From Megaleporinus macrocephalus (taxonomy: Eukaryota > Chordata > Actinopteri > Characiformes > Anostomidae): a stretch of DNA of 64,000 nt. Within the stretch, counting starts at the first letter, position 1; each line of letters begins with the position of its first letter. A program made the translations under genes and the position numbers. Below the pieces are notes generated by a model. It did not search any database. It was not told the DNA's origin and saw only the letters and a program-made list of their open reading frames with translations. The stretch is from positions 35,111,915 through 35,175,914 of the forward strand of contig CM038709.1 in NCBI GenBank assembly GCA_021613375.1. Direction: 5' to 3'. Shown one piece after another: positions 54,966 through 64,000 of this stretch.

Positions 54966-55864
54966 TCTCCTGTTGTAATACTATGAGCTGACCATACATC
55001 ATACAAGAATAATTGTAAATTAAAGTATCATTATTTCCTGAAAGTACTTTTTTATTTTAAAACATCATCTCACTTTTTTATTTTGGCCCTTGTGCTATCA
55101 GAGCAGCACAGGATCAACATGGCTGTTTTCTAGAATAGACCATAAAACGCTGCCATAAGGATAAAAAAATTTAAATCAAAAATAAAATTAAAACCAAATA
55201 AAACTTTAAAAAATGAAAACTCTTGACAGGGTAGTTTGTGGCACTGTTTTTGCACACATTTAGCTGCTAGATCACATTTGCCATTAAAAATATATATAGA
55301 CTAGTGAGATTCTTTCCCTCTCTGTAAGCAGTATGACACACACACACACACATGTACACCTCTGCCTGCAATCCAGTCCTTGATGCTCAGTTTATTTATG
55401 GTATTATGTTACTATTCCAGCACTGATCATCTTCCATAGAATATCTATGTCCGTTGAATGCAATGTTCTGTTCTGTTTTACTCTGAAATTGTATATACTT
55501 ATTTCATTTAATGCCTTGTTTACCCTTTATTAATGTTTAACCAATTTACTGTCTTTTTATAAAACTAGTCTTGGTGTGTATCAATAAGTGTACTGATCAC
55601 CGACCCTGTCTTGTATCTTAATATTAAGTTTGAATAATATTTAATCTGGCTGCTAAATCCATCTGCATTATTGTACAAATTTCTGAGTGAAATGTTGGTT
55701 TGTGTAGTCACTAACTGTAATTCTCCACAATCTGAACTGTGCTAACTGCAGAATTCACATAATAAGCCATGTGCTGGTGTTGGTGGTCTTGTGAGGCTTT
55801 GGCAACATCTCGTGGCCAAATGTAACAAGTGCAGCCTTCAGGAAGCAAAATAGAAATTAGTCCT

Positions 55865-56500
55865 CTAATTCTATTTAAGATAAGATAATCATTTATTATT
55901 CCCACCGTGTGGGATTGTGAAGAATTACAGTTTACAGTGTTACAGCAGTAAAGGGACTGTCACTTAGTACAAAAAATAGATAAAAGACTGTACAGTATAT
56001 ACAATATAAATAATAAAAGTAAAAAACTGAAGGATATATTTACAGATTATTTCACATTGACTCTTAATTGCACATGGGGGAATGGAAAAATACTGCACAT
56101 TAAGTTACATAAAAAAATCTTTCCTGTATGTACGTAGAGTTTAAGTGTATGTGTGTATATGTGGTCTGTAGAGGATATTTGACAGCATCATCCGCCCTGG
56201 TGCCTGACTGGCAGGCAAACTGAGGAGGGTCCATGTATGGGCTCACCAGAGGACAGAGTGGTGAAGGACCAGTCTCTCCAGTGACTTCATCAGATGAGAA
56301 GTCAGTGCCATCGGCCTGTAGCTATTGAGGTACATAGGGTGCTGCGTTTTCAGCACAGGTAACACACAAGATGTTTTCCATAGCTATAATACTCTTCCCA
56401 ACCTCAGGCTCATGTTAAACACTTATGCAAAATTAAGACACTTATTTGTCTTAATTTTCCTTAGCACATTCCTCACCTGGGCTGTTGTAACAGCTAATTA
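55865..56500 (-). mobile_element. LINE remnant with reverse-transcriptase fragment
   Basis: Minus-strand translation of about 56375-56165 gives VLPVLKTQHPMYLNSYRPMA, LTSHLMKSLERLVLHHSVLW, a decayed RT block of the kind (N)DYRPVALTSxxMKxxERLV. The sequence then jumps to A/T-rich 3'-terminal sequence (55870-56160). It is an internally deleted and truncated LINE of a clade different from the L2 copies here. Confidence 0.65.
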
Positions 56501-56915
56501 GAGGTTAGGTTATAGCTCTTGGGCTCCCTCTAGTGCTAAAATAGCAAATTGTACGTTATAGCCCTCTGGCTCTCTCAAGTATTAAAATAGCCAAATGTAG
56601 GTTACAGCCCCCTGGCTCACTCTAGTGCTAAAATAGCTAATTGTAAGTAAGAGTCCTCTGACTCCCTCTAGTGCTAAAATAGCAAATTATTGGTTAGAGC
56701 CCTCTGGCTCCCTCTAGTGTTAAAATAACAAATTGTAGGTTAGAGCCCTCTGGCTCCCTCTAGTGCTAAAAACAGCAAGTTGCAGGTTAGAGCCATCTGA
56801 GTCCCTCTAGTGCTCAAAAGGCAAACTACAGGTTAGACCCTCTAATGTTAACAACTGTACATTGCAGGTTAGAGCCCTTGGGCTCCCTCTAGTGTCGACA
56901 ACAGCAAATTGCAGA
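56500..56915. repeat. Minisatellite, about 57-bp unit, seven to eight copies
   Basis: The unit has the form GGTTAGAGCCCTCTGGCTCC followed by CTCTAGTGCTAAAATAGCAA and ATTGTA. Copies start near 56505, 56551, 56607, 56648, 56692, 56737, 56785 and 56867, with a shortened one near 56830. Divergence between copies is about 10-25 percent by eye. It directly precedes the L2 fragments. Confidence 0.85.
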
Positions 56916-56919
56916 TGTT

Positions 56920-57035
56920 GTCATAAAGCAATTTTACAAAGAATCTAGGTCCAACCACAGACTGAGCAAGCCATGGTTGACAAGGAAAAACTTCCTCAAA
57001 TAAAGACTCAAAAACAGGGACCACGAATATATTGA
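56920..57035 (-). mobile_element. L2 3'-end fragment, antisense
   Basis: TTTACAAAGAATCTAGG ... CTGAGCAAGCCATGGTTGAC, AAGGAAAAACTTCCTCAAA resembles the antisense 3' UTR of the L2 copy at 44610-44700 (AGTGAGCAAGCCAGAGGCAA, GGCAAGAAAAAACTCCCTCAA). The next fragment runs in the opposite orientation. Confidence 0.6.
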
Positions 57036-58190
57036 TGCTGAAAAGTTGGTACATGCCTTTATAACTGTAAGGCTAGACTACTGTAATGCATAGTTGTCAT
57101 GATGCTTTAGCAGGAACCTAAATAAACTCCAGTTAGTTTAGCATGCTCCAGCTAGGGTACTAAAGCCGGAAAAATTGATCACATCAGCCCAGTTTCATTA
57201 ACATTACACTGACTTCCTGTCAAATTCTGTATCGCCTATGAAATTCTTTTACTGACGTATAAAGCCCTGTATGGTCTTGCACCAGAGTACAAGACCGTAT
57301 TTCCCATTATGAACCACCATGTTTACTCAGTTCACAGGATGCTGGTTTTCCACTGGTTACTACATTTCAAAAGACTTAAAATGAGGGAAAAGTACAAAGC
57401 CACCAAATAGGGGAAGACTACAACGTCCCTACAAATCTCCGAGTTAAGGTTGAGACTCGGAAACAGTTTTAATCTTTAGGTCTAGACTGAAAACAAATTT
57501 GTTTAGCTTCTGGTAATTAACCTTCCCCTTAGATAATCAAGGGGTTCATGGACACAGAGGTTTATGGTAAACTGCGATGTTGCTGTTGTTGTCTGACTAC
57601 TTTCATGTGATCATGCAGGTTTGTTGATGGTGGAGTGGTGGAATGGCAGTATTTTAGGGTGCTCTCATATCTATTTACTCACCATCCATATTCTCTGTAG
57701 TCATAAATCCAAGCAGAGCCAATTTTGTCTCTTTGCTCTTGCTGTGATAATGACTGGCCTCCTGTCCTGACAAATGCTGTTGGAAGTCTGACCATCTGGG
57801 CCCTCTCCTTAACTGACACCAAACAGTTCTCCTGTTCCTTCTTGCCTCATTGCAACTGCATTGGGTTACCAGATGTTCCAGCATTGAGATAATGGGAACT
57901 GGGTTTCAGTTAATTTTTTTTTTTTTACAAAGTCAGAGACTGCCTCTACCTGTGCAGTTTCTAAATCTTTTACCATGCAGACTTCAAACAGGGATTCTCC
58001 TAGATTTTTTTTTATTTAGCCTAATTAATTGTAAATACTTTTTGACCGGAGAATGATGGGTCTCCCCATGTAAGTCTTGGTTCCTCATAAGGTTTCTTCC
58101 TCTGGTCTTGAAGGAGTTTTTCCTTGCCACTTCCTCTGGCTTGGTTACTGGGGGGAACATGTTGTAATTGTATGATTTTAACTACCAAAA
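57035..58190 (+). mobile_element. L2 LINE fragment (ORF2 C-terminus and 3' UTR), sense
   Basis: The plus-strand translation near 57045-57300 matches the C-terminal region of the ORF2 at 45386: [19 protein letters not shown] appears as decayed RLDYCNA, and [16 protein letters not shown] as [16 protein letters not shown] diverged [20 protein letters not shown] block follows. 3' UTR sequence at 58055-58170 (GATGGGTCTCCCCATG, AAGGTTTCTTCCTCTGGTCT, TTTTTCCTTGCCACTTCCTC) pairs with the L2 3' UTR. Many stops; an older copy than the intronic one. Confidence 0.75.
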
Positions 58191-58199
58191 GATAAATAA

Positions 58200-59530
58200 A
58201 TAAAATATATATAAGTTACATATTCTTAGTATTCATATAGCAATAAATATAACAATTATTCAAACGTATGCCTAGCATTATAAAGTAATATGTATTTGTA
58301 TGTGTACTATATATTATTAATGCATTTCTAGAGCACAATTAGAATACAATAGGAAGTGTTTCCAGCAATTCTGCCTCTGAAATAAAGAACATCATCCAGC
58401 GATATCCTGATTTCCCTTCAATAAATTAATTACCATTACCAAAACCGAGTTGTGTGGCTCCTAGTCTTATATCACATTCTGTTTGAGGATCTGAAACTAT
58501 TTAGTGACAAACACAAAAAACGGAAATTAAATAAAATACTTTCCTACAGCACAATTTTTTGCAGTCATTATCTTATAAAAACCATACTCATTTCACAGGA
58601 CTAGATATTCATTGAATAACCAAAAAAGTTGCAATAATGTGGAAAATAGTAAAAAAGAACACAATGATGTGAAAATCATAAATCGAGCACTGAAACTAAG
58701 AAAGTGTTGTTTTTTTGTTGTTTTTTTAAATACATGAACATTTTTAATTTAATGCCAGCTAGTTTTTGTTGGACATTAGCATCAAAAGATGTTAAAGTTG
58801 TGGAATGCAAAAAAAGGTGGAACATCTATAGGAAATTATATTTTATACTGTTTTTCTAAAATCAATAAAACTGATTTTTCAACATTTGATATGTCATCTT
58901 TGTACTATTTTCTATTAAATACAGGGTTTAAACAACATAATTACATTCTGTTTTTATTCATGTTTCACACAGTAAAACATTTTAACTATCTATTTTAACT
59001 AAAAAAAGTAACTATTTTAAATGGGGTTGTAATAGGAATTTATTTTACTTTCTTTTAATGCTGTCCACCCAAGACACCAAGTCAATTAGGATTATCTGTT
59101 ACATGCCTTCTGACCAGAGGATGAAACCTGATTTAAAGATTGGTGACTTGGGTATCTAACCTTCATGCATGTTCACCTCCCAGTCACCTGCTGTGGAAAG
59201 AACATCTGCATCTCTTAGAATGCTTAGCCTAGCGGGATCAGGGGCATATATATATATAAACTTTATAAACACTCATACATGCACATTCACAGGTGCACAA
59301 TGTATACCCATACACCTATAGAGATCTGAATCAATTAATCAGTGTGTAAGCGTTACTTGAGGGCATAAGAAGGGCATAAGAAGGGCATAAGGAGTGACTC
59401 GTCAGGAATGATTCCGACATAATAAAATGGATTAAGGTTGGCTGGTTGCCAAGTGGCCCCCACCTGCCAACCTCCAAGTTTACCCTTCTCTTGCTGCCCC
59501 TGTCTCGCACCCATACTCTTTGCCGAGGTA
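58200..59530. other. AT-rich sequence without recognised gene
   Basis: No exon-like frame recognised. A 12-bp tandem word (AAGAAGGGCATA, three times, 59362-59395) and an AT dinucleotide run (59247-59260) are the only features. Confidence 0.5.
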
Positions 59531-59533
59531 ACC

Positions 59534-59924
59534 ATGGACATGCCCCAGTTTTCCGGTCAGTTTTTTGGCATGGTAGCTCTAAATGCCTCTGTTTACTTAA
59601 CTATCACTTTTTGAAGAAAAAAAAACATTTTTGCTGGTGATCAGTCATGCTGGTCTATACTGTTTTTCCTAGCAGTACCTTAAACTGAACTCTGCTTTAT
59701 AACAGTTTTCCTTTTTTTTAAAAAATATGTCTAGTGCTGAATCAGTTTCAGCATTTTACTGTGTAATGTGACTTTAAGGTTAATAAATAAAACCCCACAG
59801 CACCGTGTGTGAAGTGTGGGAGTTGTCTGGGAGGGAATACAGGATGTGAACTTCACTGTGCTCCCTGTGAAGTCTGCTCGTATGTCGATTATGGACGAGG
59901 CCTCTTCTGTAAAGCTCGTGCTAG
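59534..59924 (+). CDS. Candidate cysteine-rich gene, first two exons (unrecognised)
   Basis: Not recognised. A start in ideal context (ACCATGG) at 59534 opens a 22-nt exon (MDMPQFS + one base) ending at a GTCAGT donor (59556). After a 245-bp intron, an acceptor (CCCCACAG) leads to exon 59801-59924, which fits the phase and ends at a consensus AG|GTGAGT donor. The joined product begins MDMPQFSAPCVKCGSCLGGN and continues TGCELHCAPCEVCSYVDYGR, GLFCKARA. It has nine cysteines in 48 residues, with two CxxCxxC clusters spaced as CVKCGSC and CAPCEVC: a pattern suggesting a small metal-binding or disulphide-rich module. The third exon was not secured. It could be chance in TG-rich DNA. Confidence 0.35.
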
Positions 59925-60667
59925 GTGAGTCGACAGCAGGAAAAGATGGGTGTAAATCGTGTTTGCAGACGCTGCTGGCTGGAGTTTGTTCTGCTGGAGA
60001 AGAAGCAGAAGTTCTTCAGACCTTGCCAACCATGTGAATTTATCCATCCAGCCGTGGTCTGTCGGTCGGCCGCCGCAGACGTTGCGCAAGCTGAAGGCAG
60101 AAGGAGCCAAGAAGAACGAGAAGCAGTGCGCGCGCGCGAGAGAGAAAGAGAGAAATCCATGCTGTAAGAGGGAGGAAATTGCAACAGCGGCTTTCTCAAA
60201 AACGTTCCTGTGAACATGAAGAAGCGCTCAAGTATTTCACCAGCCGAGTGAAACAGCTCGATTTGGGTCATGAAAGTTTGTTGTTGGAGAAAGAAGTTGT
60301 TAAGGGTTCGTTACTGACCGCAACCAGAAGATTCCCGAGAGAGAGTTTAACTCTGTCCCTGTTCAGACACGGTGGGTGTCTGCAAATCGGATGGGTGAGA
60401 AGCTTCCATTTCAGCATCTGAGAGTTGTGGCATGACTGCGAGTCTTAAGTGGTGTATGTGTGTGTGTAACAGTAAATTTCATGCTGGTCACGTTATTGGA
60501 AACTCTTACCTTGCTGTTGTGTCATCTTAGTTTAATGATGGTCACTGTTTCAATAGCAGTGGTCTTGTGGTCAGAACCTGATTACCACGTCTAAATTGGA
60601 TGGAGCAGAGGTGCTCAGTCCTGTAGATCTACCGTTATGAAGAATTCAGATCTTACACAAGTGAATG

Positions 60668-60669
60668 TG

Positions 60670-60741
<72 letters not shown>

Positions 60742-60755
60742 TGTGAGTGTGAGTG
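60668..60755. repeat. Compound microsatellite (TA)n(GT)n(GA)n
   Basis: TA units, about 21 GT units, then GA and GTGA units. Confidence 0.97.
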
Positions 60756-60931
60756 ATCTTTGACTTTACATGTACACAGTGGACCTGCAATGTAGGCGAG
60801 ACTATAAGGGTAAACACAGAGTGGACACAGTGTTTAAAAACTCCAGCAGCACTGCTGTCTCTGATTCACTCGTACCAGTACAACACACACTAACAACAGT
60901 CAGTGTGCAAAAGCAGCGCGCGAGAGTGAGT

Positions 60932-61471
60932 AGGGTGTCCGAATACGTAAAAAGTCCCCGGATGACGTACTGCACCAGCAGACATTTTTACGTATGCAGC
61001 CCCAGCACACTGTCCTATCCCAGGATTCCATCGGAGCCGCGGAGGAATTCAAAGTGGAGAAAAAAGCGCGGTGAAATTTGTGTACGTAGCTACGGCTAGT
61101 AAACTTCCGCTACAGGAGTTAGCGCTGCTTCTGAGGTAAACAATGATTACATTCCTCCTGTTTCGTCTTCTCTGAGCTACAGCTAGGCACCGCGTGAGTA
61201 GATATGTAGACAAACACGCAGAATGGTGCCACAAACTGTCTCTAAATCCGTCAGTAAACAGAGCTTTTAAATGAATAGCGGGGCCTTTACCGTGATGGTC
61301 TCACGTCTTGCGTCACAGGACGTTGGTAAGATGGCGGAGGTAGTGCGTCCAAGGTTGCGTGGATACTGCACACTCGCACACTGAAAGAGCGTACTGCTTT
61401 AACGGGTAGGCAGTGCGCTCTAGCTCCAACTGAGTATGTACTGGTCAAGTACGCGATTTCGGATGCACCCT
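60932..61471. mobile_element. MITE-like element, about 540 bp, CpG-rich
   Basis: The ends are imperfect inverted repeats: AGGGTGTCCGAATACGTA at 60932 and the reverse complement of the right end, AGGGTGCATCCGAAATCGCGTA (61450-61471). The inside is CpG-rich with no open frame of note and contains an ATGGCGG (61331). No clear target-site duplication; class unassigned. Confidence 0.6.
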
Positions 61472-61634
61472 TTGTCTGATACATGAAGGACCCCGGAAAG
61501 AAGACCAGTTTAAAAACCCTATTGAAATGGAAATTACAAATAGTTCATGCAAAAAAACAACACAAAGCCTTGTCCAGCCTGCCATCTTAAATCCCGATTA
61601 TTTTTTGTTAGTCTTAAAAAACACATAAAATCAT

Positions 61635-62760
61635 ACTTTTGGCATATCCAGATTGTATCCAGGTGAAGTTTTGATAGTCTAGACAAGAGATCGACTGATA
61701 TATATTTTAATATATCGGCATAGGCCGATATCGTCTGCGGGCAACCCCGTGTTATTGGTGCGGTTGAGCATGCTGCCGCCGCATGTGTAGGACACCAAGC
61801 CTAATCCTTTAGAACTAATTAATCATTTATAGCGAACAGTGATGATTTCAATGATGCGGTTACATGTTTCTAGCTCTGGCCATAGACCAGAGCGGGTGTT
61901 TAACTCCTTAGCTCCGGGACTAAAGCTAACTGCTCTAGTGTTATATACACATTAACACGTTATTGTTATACAGCAAGTCTCACTGGAGCAGCCAGAGATC
62001 CCCAGATTTTACTCAGCTTCAGGCACTCGAGCCAAACTAAACTAAAGAAAACAGAACAGAGCTGCTGTGGTAACAACCATTACAGCATATCAGCGTCTCT
62101 CTGTGTATCGCGTTGCGCGCGCTGCTTTTCTCTCTCTCTTGCGTTGGGCGCGCTGTTTTTTTTCTCTCTCGCGCGCATTGCACATGCTGTTTCTATTTCT
62201 CTCTCTGTCTCTCTTTCTTACTCTCTCCGAGTGCCTCATCCTCCTTAAAGAACCGCAATTTTACTATAACGCGATAAAAACAACAGTGAAGGGAGGCACT
62301 GTCAGCAAACATGTCTGCTTTGTGGAAGTATTTTTTTTATTATTGCACTTCTTAATAACTTGTTTGGTATTGGTATAAAGAGATGTATGTTACATTCATT
62401 CGGCAGTTATGTGGTCCCACTGTATTTTTTGTGGGGCAGATAAAAATATTCCGTTAAGTTCAGATATTATATTATTATATATATATATATATAATATTTT
62501 GTTAACTTCTAGATATTGGCCCTAAAAATCGGCCAAAAAAACGGCAGCACATATCAGCCATCGGCAATTTTTGGCATATCTAGATTGTATACGGATTGAT
62601 TTTTTTATAGTCTGGTCAGTAAAAAAACACATGAATTCCAATTTTGGCATATCCAAATAGATTTTTACATTTTTAAGACTGCAAAGCCCCCCATGAAAAC
62701 TGAAATTTGGCATATTCAAATATATTATAGATTGATTTTGTTAGTCTGGACAGCAAAAAA
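61635..62760. repeat. Short tandem array split by the DNA element
   Basis: The word TTTGGCATATCCAGATTGTA ... TTTTGATAGTCTAGAC at 61638-61686 recurs after the element as TTTGGCATATCTAGATTGTA ... TTTTATAGTCTGG (62571-62617), TTTGGCATATCCAAATAGAT (62643) and TTTGGCATATTCAAATATAT ... TTTTGTTAGTCTGGAC (62707-62752). One array of about 70-bp units thus appears interrupted by the 0.9-kb insertion. Confidence 0.6.
61690..62575. mobile_element. Non-autonomous DNA element with CGGCCGATAT-type ends
   Basis: The left end carries GATCGACTGATATATATTTT, AATATATCGGCATAGGCCGA. The right end carries GGCCCTAAAAATCGGCCAAA and CATATCAGCCATCGGCAATT. This fits the fish repeat class whose ends alternate CGGC and GATAT words. 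The interior is CT-rich with CGCGCG runs (62110-62230) and no transposase. Confidence 0.55.
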
Positions 62761-63049
62761 CAAAATCTAATTTGAGCAAATTTGGATTTTTATAGCTGCA
62801 TCTCAGTTTATGAATATTACTGTTGCAACAATCTATGTAGATTCCCCTTTTTGCATGAGCTTTTTTTGTACTTATGATCTGGTATCATGCCTTAAAGAAA
62901 TATTCTGAGTGTAAACAGGCTGTGCTGAATCGCCCTTCTGTTTTAAAGGGTCTGAGGAAAGAAAATATTTACCCTGCACAAAAACACACATAATGCAGTA
63001 TCATTACTCAAATCACAGTTTAAATCACGAATCAACACTTTGAGGAAGT

Positions 63050-63057
63050 TGTGTGTA

Positions 63058-63090
<33 letters not shown>

Positions 63091-63106
63091 ATATATATAT
63101 ATATAC
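63050..63106. repeat. Compound microsatellite (GT)n(TA)n
   Basis: About 17 GT units with one interruption, then TA units. Confidence 0.95.
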
Positions 63107-63326
63107 TAATCTTACTAATCCCAGAAGACCAGAATGTGTCCAGCTGCTCAGCGGGTCTCTCATGTAAACACACCCATTCTGGTTGTGGGGAAGGGGCGGT
63201 ATTTTAGTCAGTCTGACGCAGCAGGATGTTTGACAATCAATCATGTTGTGTGCTTGGATGCAGTGAAGGGTGAGTCACTGGAGTGGATTTTCTCTGGACC
63301 AGGCTCTGTCCTCACTTTCTCTGAAG

Positions 63327-63393
63327 TCGGCTGACATCTTGGTGAACACATTCTTCCAAGGCACCTGGCGCCTGCAAAAGGAGTTTGGTCCAG
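63327..63393 (+). CDS. Possible internal exon, unrecognised
   Basis: A pyrimidine-rich acceptor (CCTCACTTTCTCTGAAG) ends at 63326 and a CAG|GTGAAA donor follows 63393. The 67 bases read SADILVNTFFQGTWRLQKEF, GP. Its phase (0 in, 1 out) does not continue the cysteine-rich candidate at 59801-59924 (phase 2 out), so if real it needs another exon between them or belongs to another gene. Weak. Confidence 0.2.
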
Positions 63394-64000
63394 GTGAAAT
63401 TTCTTTTCATTTTCTTTACAATTCAAACCACGGTTCTACACCTAATGCTGTTCTTGTCTGGCTACCTCACACAAAGTTTTCTAATGAAATGTGATGTTTC
63501 ACCACGTGTCACATTCCCCTATAGCTGTCGTGTACAATTACTATTAATAATAATAACTGAATTGATTTATTTTTCTTAAGACTAGTCAGCTTTAAAATGA
63601 TCTACTAAAGGGCTTCACATTAGATAAGCATCTAAAAGTGAGTCATTGAGAGGCCCATTATATACAGCAGTTCCGTGTCTCGCTCCCTTCATGTTTGGAC
63701 ATGTTTGGACTTTCATAAAATTTAAGCAGTGACTTACAAAAACATTCAAGTAGTGGCTTGGGAACCAGCTCTGTCCTCTTAGTCAACAGACAGATGTTTC
63801 CAATGCAAGATAAAAATAAGACACCAACTGATTCCCTCATAAGGAAATGTAAGCATGCTATTTAAAAATACTAGCTCTCCGAAAAAGTGTGAATTATCCA
63901 CAATACATAAAGTGGCCCAATTTTATTGTTCACTAAATAAAGTGCACCAATGTTAATGTTGCATTACTGTAAATAAAATTTAATGTTAAGGTTTTTATAT

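Noticed and set aside
59889..60271. Minus-strand frames of 73 and 116 codons opposite the cysteine-rich candidate
   Set aside because: No domain; explained by GC- and CT-rich composition on that strand.
54397..64000. Search for a TIR domain or for il1r1-like exons downstream of il1r2
   Set aside because: No TIR box motifs or Ig-type cysteine exons with matching phases were seen. The region is LINE debris, minisatellite and MITE-like DNA.

Overview
This window is vertebrate genomic DNA, most likely from a teleost fish. Coding sequence is split into short exons with GT-AG introns. The repeats are typical of ray-finned fish: several decayed Tc1-like transposons, L1 and L2 LINEs, foldback elements and long microsatellites. 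I cannot fix the species; the density of Tc1 elements would fit an otophysan such as a catfish or characin, but that is a guess.

Two protein-coding genes are secure, both on the plus strand. (1) Positions 4736-29258 hold the last 15 coding exons of map4k4 (HGK, a Ste20/germinal-centre kinase). The exons join in frame into 654 codons plus stop, covering the linker region and the complete C-terminal CNH domain. The kinase domain lies upstream, outside the window. A long 3' UTR follows, probably to about 32.53 kb. (2) Positions 36207-54396 hold a complete il1r2-like gene, the decoy interleukin-1 receptor. It has a signal peptide split over two exons, three Ig-like domains, one transmembrane helix and a short tail with no TIR domain. 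The map4k4-IL1R2 order is the same as in mammals, which supports both calls.

Region by region: 1-4 kb is a dead Tc1-like element split by an antisense L1. 4.7-29.3 kb is map4k4, whose introns carry two more Tc1-like copies (8.8-10.2 and 16.3-17.0 kb), an antisense retroviral gag remnant with an adjacent repeat array (17.3-18.7 kb) and an internally deleted antisense L1 (22.6-23.6 kb). 32.5-35.5 kb is intergenic. 35.5-36.2 kb holds a TATA box and two kappaB-like sites before the il1r2 start. The 8.5-kb fourth coding intron of il1r2 contains a young-looking antisense L2 LINE (44.55-48.9 kb) whose ORF2 keeps a single reading frame apart from four stop codons. 55.8-58.2 kb is LINE debris plus a minisatellite of about 57 bp unit. 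58-64 kb is mostly repeats and MITE-like elements.

The most interesting signals are: loss of the whole Cys-Trp-Cys core of the first Ig domain in this il1r2 while the second disulphide pair is kept; a PDZ-ligand-like C-terminus on that receptor; and an unrecognised two-exon candidate gene at 59534-59924 encoding two CxxCxxC clusters. No separate novel multi-gene system is visible.
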